60,089 nt of DNA, from NCBI RefSeq assembly GCF_018918075.1, contig NZ_JAHLPW010000021.1, forward strand, positions 1 to 60,089. Reading direction: 5' to 3'. The notes beneath the pieces are model-generated. The model was not told the DNA's origin. It ran no database searches and worked only from the letters and a program-made list of their open reading frames with translations. A program made the translations under genes and the position numbers. Of the stretch, positions 53,839 through 60,089 are shown piece by piece (positions within the stretch are counted from its first letter, which is position 1; each line of letters begins with the position of its first letter). This DNA is from Virgibacillus sp. MSJ-26 (lineage in GTDB: Bacteria > Bacillota > Bacilli > Bacillales > Amphibacillaceae).

Positions 53839-53882
53839 CGGTAACTTCCTCCAATTCTATAGCATACTTTAGATTTTAGGTT

Positions 53883-53946
53883 AACTTGTATATACATGTT
53901 ATTTAGAAGTGTAACTTGTCTATACAAGTTTTGCAAGTGCTTACAA
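53883..53946 (-). promoter_or_regulatory. treP promoter with two TreR operators
   Basis: Two 18-bp palindromes, AACTTGTATATACATGTT (53883-53900) and AACTTGTCTATACAAGTT (53913-53930), are spaced 30 bp apart and match the TreR box core TTGTATATACAA. Minus-strand promoter: -35 TTGTAA (rc of 53941-53946), 16 bp, -10 TATAGA (rc of 53919-53924). The second palindrome covers the -10; the first lies downstream of the start point. Confidence 0.8.
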
Positions 53947-53993
53947 TTGGTATTTAAAAAAATTCCCTTGTACTATGTCCGTTAAACAAGAAA

Positions 53994-54123
53994 AGAGGAT
54001 GGGACATAAGTATTTTAGTTAATGTAAAAGCGAACGTATTAAAGTATTTTTCCGAAGCGAATAACGCTCGCTTAAAATTGTTCGTCTTTTAATTACTAAT
54101 ACTTAGTTTTGTCCCAGCCTCTA
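53994..54123. repeat. MITE-like repeat, short copy
   Basis: About 130 bp bounded by inverted ends: AGAGGATGGGACATAAGTATT on the left (53995 on) and the reverse complement of AATACTTAGTTTTGTCCCAGCCTCT on the right, both containing GGGACA and GTATT. The inner text AAAGTATTTTTCCGAAGCGAATA is shared with the copy at 29417-29672, but the central core of that copy is absent. It lies between treP and the Gly-rich protein gene. Confidence 0.7.
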
Positions 54124-54187
54124 AACGGTTTGTATTAAAACTATCATCTAGATAACTGTTAAAATAAAATATCATCTTTATTACCAA

Positions 54188-54221
54188 AAACAGGGCTGTC
54201 AATTTAATGACAACCCTGTTT
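54188..54221 (-). terminator. terminator of the Gly/Tyr/His-rich protein gene
   Basis: AAACAGGGCTGTCA (54188-54201) pairs with TGACAACCCTGTTT (54208-54221) with a single mismatch. On the minus strand the stem leads into TTTTTGG. It is 7 nt past the stop. Confidence 0.8.
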
Positions 54222-54227
54222 CGCTTC

Positions 54228-54737
54228 TCAGTATGGATAATAATAGGGAGGCTGCTGGTAATAGTAAGGTTGATAATAGCCGCCATAGCCACCATAACCA
54301 CCAGGAAAGCCGCCAAATCCACCATATCCGCCATAAGGATAACCGCCGTATGGAGGGAATAATGAACCGACCAATAAACCACTGGCTAAGCCGCCGAGAA
54401 ATGGACCACCAGATCCATGAAATCCGGGCCTAGGCCTCCCATGCCCTCCATGATGCCCTCCATGATGCCCACCATGCTGGCTTTCATGCATAGGTGGACG
54501 TCTGAAGTCATCTCCGAACGTTCGCATACAATATTCACACTGTACGGGAAACTGGGTATACATATCGTTTACGTGTGCACCGTTCATTAATTGTGGTACT
54601 TGATTATCTTCGTTTACTTCATCCGTTCTTATATTATTATTATTGTCTACCTTCACATCATCCTCTGTTTTAGTTTCTTCATCTGATGCCGTGTTGTTTG
54701 TTGGCATGCTTTGATTATAATAAAATTCTTGATCCAA
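54228..54737 (-). CDS. Gly/Tyr/His-rich low-complexity protein, possibly spore-associated
   Basis: A 169-residue protein I cannot name. Residues 1-50 are acidic and Asn-rich. In the middle is a short CEYCMRTF sequence, a single CxxC that could bind metal. Then come a His-Gly run (HESQHGGHHGGHHGGHGRPR) and a tail of Gly-Tyr-Pro-Phe repeats ending in PYYYPY. A small hydrophobic patch (FLGGLASGLLVGSLF) separates them. Such composition is common in coat or crust proteins of Bacillus spores and in metal-binding surface proteins, but there is no direct evidence. TTG start with GGGGGAA upstream. Confidence 0.65.
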   Translation of the reverse strand: MDQEFYYNQSMPTNNTASDEETKTEDDVKVDNNNNIRTDEVNEDNQVPQLMNGAHVNDMYTQFPVQCEYCMRTFGDDFRRPPMHESQHGGHHGGHHGGHGRPRPGFHGSGGPFLGGLASGLLVGSLFPPYGGYPYGGYGGFGGFPGGYGGYGGYYQPYYYQQPPYYYPY

Positions 54738-54880
54738 TGATATTCCCCCAATTCAAAATTTTAGCTTCATCATTAGGGTATGCATTTGCCTATAAAGTGA
54801 CTGGGCGATAAAGGAAGAGAACTAGTTACATAGACATTAAATTGTTCTTGATGCGATTTTTATGTATATAAAAATATAAA

Positions 54881-54920
54881 GACGGATCTAATGCTTTTTC
54901 TAAAAAACAATAAATCCGCC
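54881..54920 (-). terminator. terminator-like hairpin beyond the PepSY gene
   Basis: GACGGAT...TAATG (54881-54893) pairs with CAATAAATCCGCC (54908-54920). On the minus strand it is followed by TTTATATTTTTAT. It is now 180 nt from the PepSY stop because the element at 54940-55100 lies in between. Confidence 0.5.
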
Positions 54921-54939
54921 TCTTATGCTTTATGCGAGT

Positions 54940-55100
54940 TTTATCGCAGGTTAAACTGGCTGTAAGACCCCCACTTCAAGGATTTGAGCGGAATCAAGAA
55001 TTATAAGTGGGGGGATCAACAGCCAGCAAAAGCCCGATTCGTTCAACTAACAATCAGTGGGGGAAGTATGACAACCCCACTGATTGAAGTTTCACTTTAT
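54940..55100. repeat. structured IS200/IS605-like element, fuller copy (copy 2)
   Basis: A 161-bp non-coding element with three perfect stems: CTGGCTGT (54956) with ACAGCCAG (55019), enclosing CCCCCACTT (54968) with AAGTGGGGG (55005); then CAATCAGTGGGG (55051) with CCCCACTGATTG (55075). It begins and ends next to TTTAT and shows no direct duplication. The hairpin near the right end and identical pentamers at both junctions resemble non-autonomous IS200/IS605 elements. It abuts the PepSY stop codon. Confidence 0.7.
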
Positions 55101-55535
55101 TTAATCAAGCTCAACCGAAATTACATTACCCGTATTCCTATCTATTTCAACTTCATACTTAACACCTTGTTCATTAACAATTTCAACTTCATAAATCATT
55201 GTACCATGCTTCCGCTTTCTTTCGGCTTCAACCACTTCACCCGGTACTTGATCAAGGGCAATATTGATTGCCTCAATAATATCTATCTGACGATTCGCCT
55301 CAGTTAGTTGTTGCTCATATGAAAAAGGCTGATTGTGAAACTGCGGTTGACCGGGGTTCCACCCTAGCTCAGTCTGTTGAACATTGAACTGCTGCTCAGG
55401 CGGATGGGGACCTTGGAAGTTTGGCTGTGGCATCGGATGGTATCGACCACAATCTCTGCAAAATTGTACCTGTTGATTTGCCTGTGGATGTGGAAATTCA
55501 CCTGTATGTGGCGGCTGCCATTGTTTATTATTCAT
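55101..55535 (-). CDS. PepSY domain protein with N-terminal Cys/His motif
   Basis: A 144-residue protein. The last ~70 residues are a PepSY domain: EAINIALDQVPGEVVEAERKRK, then YEVEIVNEQGVKYEVEIDRNTGNVISVE in pieces, the usual strand pattern. The first 70 residues are Gln/Pro-rich with FCRDCGRYHPMP, a CxxC plus histidine that might bind zinc. There is no signal peptide or membrane helix, unlike most PepSY proteins, so it would be cytoplasmic or packaged in the spore. ATG start with AGGAGGAG upstream. Its stop is immediately followed by a mobile-element-like repeat. It stands on the same strand as the Gly-rich gene 360 bp downstream. Confidence 0.75.
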   Translation of the reverse strand: MNNKQWQPPHTGEFPHPQANQQVQFCRDCGRYHPMPQPNFQGPHPPEQQFNVQQTELGWNPGQPQFHNQPFSYEQQLTEANRQIDIIEAINIALDQVPGEVVEAERKRKHGTMIYEVEIVNEQGVKYEVEIDRNTGNVISVELD

Positions 55536-55895
55536 TGATTCTTTCTCCTCCTATGTTTTAATCTCATTACCCTTAATATCCTATGCATTTGTCCTGGGTA
55601 TGTGCTTACTTTGATTAAACATTAAGAGGGTTTGTTGTTAGAAGTGGATGGTTATAGCATTCCAGAAGATTAAAAGTTTGAGAACAGGTCTCGCTTTATC
55701 CGGTGTCGCAATATATAGTGGCTTATCTGAGGTATTCATTGAAAAATGCTGGCTGATGGAAGGCTTTAACATTTTACAAGAATAGTATTAAGAAACCATG
55801 CATTTGAACCTCTAAAATAGATAAGATTTGTAATTTGTGATAAAGTGAATTTGTTTGCTAATCATGTGTGAAGCCAATAATAAAGGAGAAATATC

Positions 55896-56675
55896 ATGAC
55901 TCAGAAAATAATCTTTTTTGATATAGATGGAACATTACTAAATGATCAAAAGGAACTACCAAACAGTACAGAACAATCAATTCAAAGACTAAAGAAGGAC
56001 GGACATATCGTCGCAATTGCAACAGGCCGCGCTCCGTTTATTTTCAAAGATTTAAGGGAGCAGCTGGGGATTTCCTCTTATGTAAGTTTAAATGGTCAGT
56101 ATGTCGTTCTTAATGGGAAAGTTGTCTATAGAAATCCATTAAATTTACCTGCCTTAAATGAACTAGTTGCCTTTTCCGAAGAAAGAAATAATCCAATTTT
56201 ATATATGAGTCATGCGGATTGGCGTGCAAGTGGTAAGCGTAATGCGTTTGTAGAAGACATCATTGGTTCATTAAAAGTACCTTATAAGGTTACATTTGAA
56301 TCCTCTCCTTATGATGCATATGAGAATTTTCAAGCTGTCTTGTTTTGTGATGCTGAGGAAGAAGAGTTGTATAAAGAACGCTTTAACCAATTTAATTTTA
56401 TTAGGTGGCACGAACATTCAGTTGATGTCCTACCAACAGGAGGCTCTAAAGCAGAAGGAATCGAGCGACTCATTAAAGCAGCAGATCTTAAGCAAGAGAA
56501 TGCTTACGCTTTTGGTGATGGGCTAAATGATATGGAAATGCTTAAATACATACCTAACAGTGTCGCTATGGGAAACGCATTGGAACCAGTCAAAAATGTG
56601 GCGAAGTTTGTTACAAAAACTGTTGATGAAGATGGTATTGAATATGGCTTGAAAGAACTTGGACTCTTGTCATAA
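55896..56675 (+). CDS. Cof-type HAD-IIB sugar-phosphate phosphatase
   Basis: A 259-residue haloacid dehalogenase-like phosphatase. Motif I is FFDIDGTLLND (nucleophile Asp near residue 8), motif II lies in IVAIATGRAPF, the lysine of motif III is in GGSKAEGIERL near 190 and motif IV is FGDGLNDMEML near 211. The C2B cap between motifs II and III places it in the Cof subfamily, which dephosphorylates sugar phosphates, pyridoxal phosphate or flavin precursors. ATG start with AAAGGAG upstream. It is monocistronic. About 220 bp upstream (55620-55895) hold no recognisable gene. Confidence 0.9.
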   Translation: MTQKIIFFDIDGTLLNDQKELPNSTEQSIQRLKKDGHIVAIATGRAPFIFKDLREQLGISSYVSLNGQYVVLNGKVVYRNPLNLPALNELVAFSEERNNPILYMSHADWRASGKRNAFVEDIIGSLKVPYKVTFESSPYDAYENFQAVLFCDAEEEELYKERFNQFNFIRWHEHSVDVLPTGGSKAEGIERLIKAADLKQENAYAFGDGLNDMEMLKYIPNSVAMGNALEPVKNVAKFVTKTVDEDGIEYGLKELGLLS

Positions 56676-56848
56676 TTAGTTATATTCTAGCGGACAGAGG
56701 CGCGCCCAGAGGGCAATACAATGTAAAAAGATGAAACGGATTACTAAAGCGAGGCAATGAAAAATGCTCTGGACATAGCTGGAAAAAACTTCACTCTCCC
56801 CCGATGATGAAAGTGAGAATCTAGTAGATAAAACCATGACAATTATGC

Positions 56849-56974
56849 ATGAATAAGTTTTTGATGTTTTCACGGAAGGGACACTGGGATGTCAAAATAG
56901 ATGAGGTAGATGAAAATGGTGAGCTAAAGACCCATCATGGAAAAGCCTTTCGTAAAAGAGACTTTGACAACTAA
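56849..56974 (+). CDS. possible small protein or gene remnant
   Basis: A 41-codon frame beginning MNKFLMFSRKGHWDVKIDE and ending RKRDFDN before a stop that is closely followed by a terminator. The charged, regular sequence looks protein-like (VDENGELKTHHGKAFRK), but no convincing ribosome site precedes the ATG. It may be the 3' end of a lost gene or a small ORF. The remainder of 56676-57280 has no other candidate apart from the inverted repeats listed. Confidence 0.3.
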   Translation: MNKFLMFSRKGHWDVKIDEVDENGELKTHHGKAFRKRDFDN

Positions 56975-56984
56975 TGATTTGAAG

Positions 56985-57011
56985 ACTCCTGAGATTCTTC
57001 AGGAGTTTTTT
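56985..57011 (+). terminator. terminator after the small frame at 56849
   Basis: ACTCCTGA (56985-56992) pairs with TCAGGAGT (56999-57006) over a short loop, followed by T6. Its presence 10 nt after the 41-codon frame supports a once functional gene there. Confidence 0.8.
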
Positions 57012-57030
57012 AGTGGGAAAAATGTTGTCT

Positions 57031-57074
57031 TGACAGCACTTGTCACCTTGACGCGATTTTTGACAATAATTGTC
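57031..57074. promoter_or_regulatory. pair of TGACA/TGTCA palindromes upstream of the sigma factor gene
   Basis: TGACA-GCACT-TGTCA (57031-57045) and GACAAT-A-ATTGTC (57062-57074) have centres 30 bp apart, about three helical turns. Both share GACA/TGTC arms. They may be two sites for one dimeric regulator controlling the sigma-like gene 200 bp downstream; no known family is recognised. Confidence 0.4.
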
Positions 57075-57280
57075 GAAAGATTCTTTTTAATTTATGTTGC
57101 ATATTAGTTAGGTATAAAGTACTATTAAATAAATATGTGTTCACCTAGAGAATTTTTCAATAACTTTAAATGTATAGTGTTTACATTTTCTTTTTGTTAC
57201 ATAAGTTAGAGGATTATTGATTAATGAATGAGGGGAGGACAATCTAAGTTGTTAAGAAAAACCAAGGGGGGAGAACTGAT

Positions 57281-57847
57281 GTGACGGAGAGGTATGATTT
57301 GAAACTTAGAGATTTGTTAATGAAAAATAAACAACGAATTTATTATCAACTACATACATTAAGCATCAATGATACGCATCAAGAGTATTATCAAGAAGGG
57401 TTAGTTGCGATGTGGAATGCTTACCGGACATATCATGCAGACAAAGGCCTTCTCGCAACTTATTTCAATTACACAATTCGCTACCGGTTGATTGACTTAT
57501 TGTGTCAGGAGAATCGACATAAAGAAAAGAAGAAACAATACTTACAACACATGATGTCGGAAATGGATAAAAGAAATTTTCTTTACTTTCATTCTACTTG
57601 CTGTGTTTTAAAGTCGCAACACTCAACATTGCTCGATACGCTAAAATGGTTGAATGTTAAAGCTAATCTCACAGAGAACCAATGGAAATGGGTGAAATAT
57701 TATATGATCGAAGGATTTTCGATAAGGAATATTGCTGCCCAGGAAAATGTATCTACAGATGCAGTGAAAAGTTGGGGGAGAGATGTAAGAAAGAAATTGG
57801 GAGAATTGTGGGATTTAGACGGCGATGAAGATTCTTGGAGTATTTAA
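57281..57847 (+). CDS. small sigma-70-family RNA polymerase sigma factor
   Basis: A 188-residue sigma-like protein with region 2 in the first half (QEYYQEGLVAMWNAYRTYHADKGLLATYFNYTIRYRLIDLL in pieces, the -10 binding helix set) and a region 4 helix-turn-helix at the end (FSIRNIAAQENVSTDAVKSWGRDVRKKL). Spacing between regions is about that of ECF or SigH/ComX-type factors. The start is GTG (57281), with AAGGGGGGAG 7 nt upstream. No anti-sigma gene follows. Its targets are unknown; competence- or stress-type sigma factors are candidates. The two palindromes upstream may regulate it. Confidence 0.8.
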   Translation: MTERYDLKLRDLLMKNKQRIYYQLHTLSINDTHQEYYQEGLVAMWNAYRTYHADKGLLATYFNYTIRYRLIDLLCQENRHKEKKKQYLQHMMSEMDKRNFLYFHSTCCVLKSQHSTLLDTLKWLNVKANLTENQWKWVKYYMIEGFSIRNIAAQENVSTDAVKSWGRDVRKKLGELWDLDGDEDSWSI

Positions 57848-57875
57848 GCTGTATAGATATTATAAAATTGTAGAA

Positions 57876-57914
57876 AAAGATCTGGTTTAGCTATTTTTAA
57901 ATCAGTTCTTTTTT
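57876..57914 (+). terminator. terminator of the sigma factor gene
   Basis: AAAGA-CTG-TTTA (57876-57889) pairs with TAAA-CAG-TCTTT (57898-57911) with small mismatches, followed by T6. Confidence 0.6.
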
Positions 57915-57980
57915 ATAGTTTATTTTAAAATTATCGGATTATTATAAATCATTTGAAAAGTAATATAGTATAAGTCCTAG

Positions 57981-58118
57981 TTTATAAATAATTGTCAATT
58001 TCATTATGTCTATATTGGTGATAATAGAGAGCCAGGTGAAAGTCAGGATAGCCGTAATGATACCATCGTTCCGGTGCCAGAAGAAAAAAGTAAAGGAAAG
58101 GTTCATTTTTCAATTTGA
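57981..58118 (+). pseudogene. 3' fragment resembling a type I signal peptidase gene
   Basis: A short open stretch from 57981 contains YVYIGDNREPGESQDSRND, then TIVPVPEEKSKGKVHFSI before TGA. The GDNR...DSR pattern followed by VPEE...GKV resembles box E and the C terminus of type I signal peptidases, though with two extra residues between GDNR and DSR. There is no start, no catalytic Ser or Lys region, and a stop before the usual end, so it is a decayed remnant. An intact terminator 45 nt later fits a former gene end. Confidence 0.4.
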
Positions 58119-58163
58119 CCTATTGGAACGTTATGAGTTTGTACATATATTTTTCAGCTAACT

Positions 58164-58199
58164 AGCAGTTTCCTATTTAATAACGGAAGCTGCTTTTTT
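58164..58199 (+). terminator. terminator after the signal-peptidase-like fragment
   Basis: AGCAG-TTCC (58164-58173) pairs with GGAA-CTGCT (58185-58194), followed by T6. Confidence 0.8.
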
Positions 58200-58320
58200 A
58201 ATTGGTTATGTTTGTTTTAGACAGATATGTTAATCTAACTAATAATTAGATTAATCAGATTTAAAAATATTTAAGATTCTAAGTTTTATTATTTAATAAC
58301 AAAATCTAAGAGGTGGTAAA

Positions 58321-59448
58321 ATGAAAGTAGTCGTTATTGGAACTGGAATTGTAGGTGCGAGTGCTGCTTATCAGTTAGCAAGAAACAATGTAGAGGTTGT
58401 TATGGTTGATCGGAAAGAGGAGGGGAAGGCAACTTCTGCAGGAGCTGGGATTGTATGTCCTTGGGTTTCAAGGGTGGAAAACGCCGATTGGTATACGATT
58501 GCAAAAAGAGGAGCGGAGTTTTACACCGAGTTAATTAACAATTTGAAAGAAGATGGTGAAGACAATGTCGGATACAAGAAAGTCGGCGCTATATGTGTGT
58601 CTGAAGACTTAAACCATTTGGACTCCATTGAAAAAAGAGTTAAAGAAAAGAGACGAGATGCACCTGAGGTTGGAGATATTATCCGTTTAAATCATAATGA
58701 AACTCAAAAAATATTTCCACCTATTAATGCGAGGTTAGAATCTGTTTTTGTATCTGGAGCAGCTCGAGTGGATGGAAAATTGCTTCGTGATGCTTTAAAG
58801 CGGGCTTCTGAACGACATGGTGCAAGAATGCTTGAGGGTAATGCGGATTTAGTTCAGGAAAATGGTAATGTCATCGGGGTTAAAGTAGATGGAGAAAAAA
58901 TACAGGCAGATCAAATTATAATGACTGCTGGAGCTTGGACACCAGAGCTTTTGAAGCCCTTAGGTATTACTTTAAATGTCAAACCACAAAGAGGACAAAT
59001 TGCACATATATCGATGCAGGAAAAAGACACATCTGATTGGCCTGTTGTCCTGCCCGATTCCAGTCATTATATGTTAGCTTTCGATGATTCAAGAGTTGTT
59101 GTTGGCGCGACAAGAGAAGATAATTCAGGGTTTGATTACCGGTTGACTGCAGGAGGGGTGAATGAGGTTCTGTCAGAAGCTTTGCACGTTGCCCCCGGTT
59201 TAAATAATGGCACACTTAAAGAAGTACGCATTGGTTTTCGTCCGATGGGGACAGATATTTTACCTATTATTGGCCACATTGAGAACTATGACAATGTAAA
59301 AGTAGCCACAGGGTTAGGCGCTTCAGGACTAACGATGGGTCCTTATGTTGGTTCTTTAGCAGCATCACTTATTCATAATAATGACATTGAGATAGATCTC
59401 ACGCCATATAGTCCTTCCCGAGCCATGACAGTTGAATTGAACAATTAA
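58321..59448 (+). CDS. FAD-dependent D-amino-acid dehydrogenase-like oxidoreductase
   Basis: A 375-residue DAO/DadA-family flavoprotein. The N terminus is the FAD-binding VVIGTGIVGASAAYQLARNNVEVVMVDR in pieces. The SAGAGIVCPW segment near residue 40 is characteristic of DAO enzymes. The middle has ITMTAGAWTPELLKPLG-like text (IIMTAGAWTPELLKPLGI), and the C terminus ends with VATGLGASGLTMGPYVG, which contacts flavin. It would oxidise an amine or amino acid, with electrons passed on by FAD. ATG start with AAGAGGTGG upstream. It is followed by a ruined ribokinase gene and an aldolase gene in the same direction, perhaps remains of one catabolic operon. Confidence 0.85.
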   Translation: MKVVVIGTGIVGASAAYQLARNNVEVVMVDRKEEGKATSAGAGIVCPWVSRVENADWYTIAKRGAEFYTELINNLKEDGEDNVGYKKVGAICVSEDLNHLDSIEKRVKEKRRDAPEVGDIIRLNHNETQKIFPPINARLESVFVSGAARVDGKLLRDALKRASERHGARMLEGNADLVQENGNVIGVKVDGEKIQADQIIMTAGAWTPELLKPLGITLNVKPQRGQIAHISMQEKDTSDWPVVLPDSSHYMLAFDDSRVVVGATREDNSGFDYRLTAGGVNEVLSEALHVAPGLNNGTLKEVRIGFRPMGTDILPIIGHIENYDNVKVATGLGASGLTMGPYVGSLAASLIHNNDIEIDLTPYSPSRAMTVELNN

Positions 59449-59509
59449 GCTAAAAACTGTTTTGGCTTATATATATTGAAAAATATAAACAAGGCAGGTG
59501 GAGTATTCC

Positions 59510-59936
59510 ATGGCCAAAGTGTTAGTTGTCGGTAGTTATGTTGTTGATCTGATGAGTCGTACCCCTCATATGCCAAATTTGGGCGACACAGTATTAGGAG
59601 GTCGGTTTAAAATGGGACCTGGTGGAAAAGGAGGAAACCAAGCCGTTGCAGCGTCAAGCTTATGGTATGAAGTGACGATGCTCACTAAAGTGGGACATGG
59701 TATGTTTGGCGATTAGGCATTAACACATTTTAAAAAAGAAAATATAGATACGAGCAATATAAGCCGTCATCCAGATGAAGCGACAGGAACAGCTCTTATG
59801 GCGATGGACTCTGGATGCTGTCAAAACAACGATTGAGTTGGCTTATGAATTGGGTAAGCCAGTTGTTTTAAATCCAGCTCCATTCAGAGAAATAAGTAAA
59901 GAGCTTTTAGGAAAAACAAATTATATTAACATTTAA
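59510..59936 (+). pseudogene. rbsK: ribokinase gene, interrupted and internally deleted
   Basis: The start is intact (ATG 59510 after GGTGGAG): MAKVLVVGSYVVDLMSR and the sugar-kinase signature GPGGKGGNQAVAAS. An in-frame TAG at 59714-59716 ends the frame after VGHGMFGD, whose family continuation ALTHFKKENIDTSNI follows directly. About 60 codons later the text jumps from ALMAMDSG to DAVKTTIELAYELGKP and VVLNPAPF, skipping about 150 residues, and ends at TAA 59936. The C-terminal catalytic GAGD part is missing. An intact RbsK is about 300 residues, so this gene cannot make an active kinase. Confidence 0.85.
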
Positions 59937-59971
59937 ATTAGAACTATAAAACTTACAGGAGGATTAACCTA

Positions 59972-60089
59972 TGCAACGAACACAAGGAAAACAAAAAGGT
60001 TTAGAAGCAATTTCAGATAAAAATGGCATCGTATTAGCCACAGCCATGGATCAACGCGGTTCACTTGGAAAAATGATTCAATCTTATAA
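59972..60089 (+). CDS. tagatose-1,6-bisphosphate aldolase-like protein (partial, runs off the right edge)
   Basis: The first 39 codons of a gene with a strong start (ACAGGAGG, 9 nt, ATG 59972). MQRTQGKQKGLEAISDKNGI and then LATAMDQRGSLGKMIQSY match the N terminus of class I aldolases of the LacD/tagatose-1,6-bisphosphate aldolase type, where the A(F/M)DQRG motif is diagnostic. Related sulfosugar-phosphate aldolases share this N terminus, so the substrate is open. It follows the broken ribokinase gene by 35 bp. Confidence 0.7.

Noticed and set aside
56676..56873. Minus-strand 65-codon frame after the HAD phosphatase gene
   Set aside because: No ribosome site, no recognisable motif, and composition of random frame; left as unassigned intergenic sequence.

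Overview
The window reads as chromosomal DNA of a low-GC Gram-positive bacterium of the Bacillaceae, probably a moderately salt-tolerant spore former near Oceanobacillus, Virgibacillus or Lentibacillus. The evidence is A+T-rich DNA, strong AGGAGG-type ribosome binding sites, frequent GTG and TTG starts, Bacillus-type operons (gbs, mal, man, tre), strongly acidic secreted proteins and a choline-to-glycine-betaine locus. The genus is inferred; no rRNA or tRNA gene is present.

Layout. 1-5.1 kb: choline oxidation to glycine betaine (betA, a betaine-binding lipoprotein, gbsR, divergent gbsA). 5.2-7.4 kb: maltose acetyltransferase and a MATE pump. 7.5-19.1 kb: maltodextrin regulon (alpha-glucosidase and neopullulanase on the minus strand; malE, malF, malG, malR, a second alpha-glucosidase and glucokinase on the plus strand) with LacI-type operators and a cre-like site in the divergent control region. 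No mal ATPase is present, so a shared MsmX-type ATPase elsewhere is expected. 19.3-27.5 kb: class A penicillin-binding protein with a very acidic tail, an unknown protein, a HepT/MntA-type HEPN-nucleotidyltransferase pair, an SDR, a broken DUF308 membrane gene, an MFS pump and a Uma2-family protein. 27.8-33.8 kb: sialic acid catabolism (symporter, nanA, two overlapping GntR regulators, nanK, nanE). 34.2-37 kb: a PAS protein behind a sequence matching the FNR consensus, and an orphan OppA. 37.1-42.7 kb: mannose locus (manR, manP, an acetyltransferase, manA). 43.1-49.2 kb: a DUF3006 protein, an MBL-fold plus helix-hairpin-helix lipoprotein, a membrane-anchored second DUF3006 protein, a leucine-rich-repeat protein and a second OppA. 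49.3-53.9 kb: trehalose operon (treP, treA, treR) with two TreR operators, and a 27-codon remnant of another GH13 gene. 54-57.8 kb: a Gly/Tyr/His-rich protein, a PepSY protein, a HAD phosphatase and a small sigma factor. 58.3 kb to the end: a D-amino-acid dehydrogenase-like flavoprotein, a ruined ribokinase gene and the start of a tagatose-bisphosphate-type aldolase.

The genes form mainly a carbon-scavenging region: maltodextrin, sialic acid, mannose and trehalose modules, each with its own regulator, feed glucose, fructose-6-phosphate or GlcNAc-6-phosphate into central metabolism.

The most unusual content is non-coding. Three arrays of degenerate 20-bp units, with a shared 40-bp alternating pattern, each lie about 40 bp beyond an intrinsic terminator. 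Two copies of a structured element resembling non-autonomous IS200/IS605 elements each sit between a stop codon and its terminator. Two copies of a GGGACA-ended MITE-like repeat are also present. Other points for checking are the HEPN protein whose RX4H histidine is arginine while the partner MNT motif and the adjacent tyrosine are intact, and several gene relics too degraded to appear as long ORFs.
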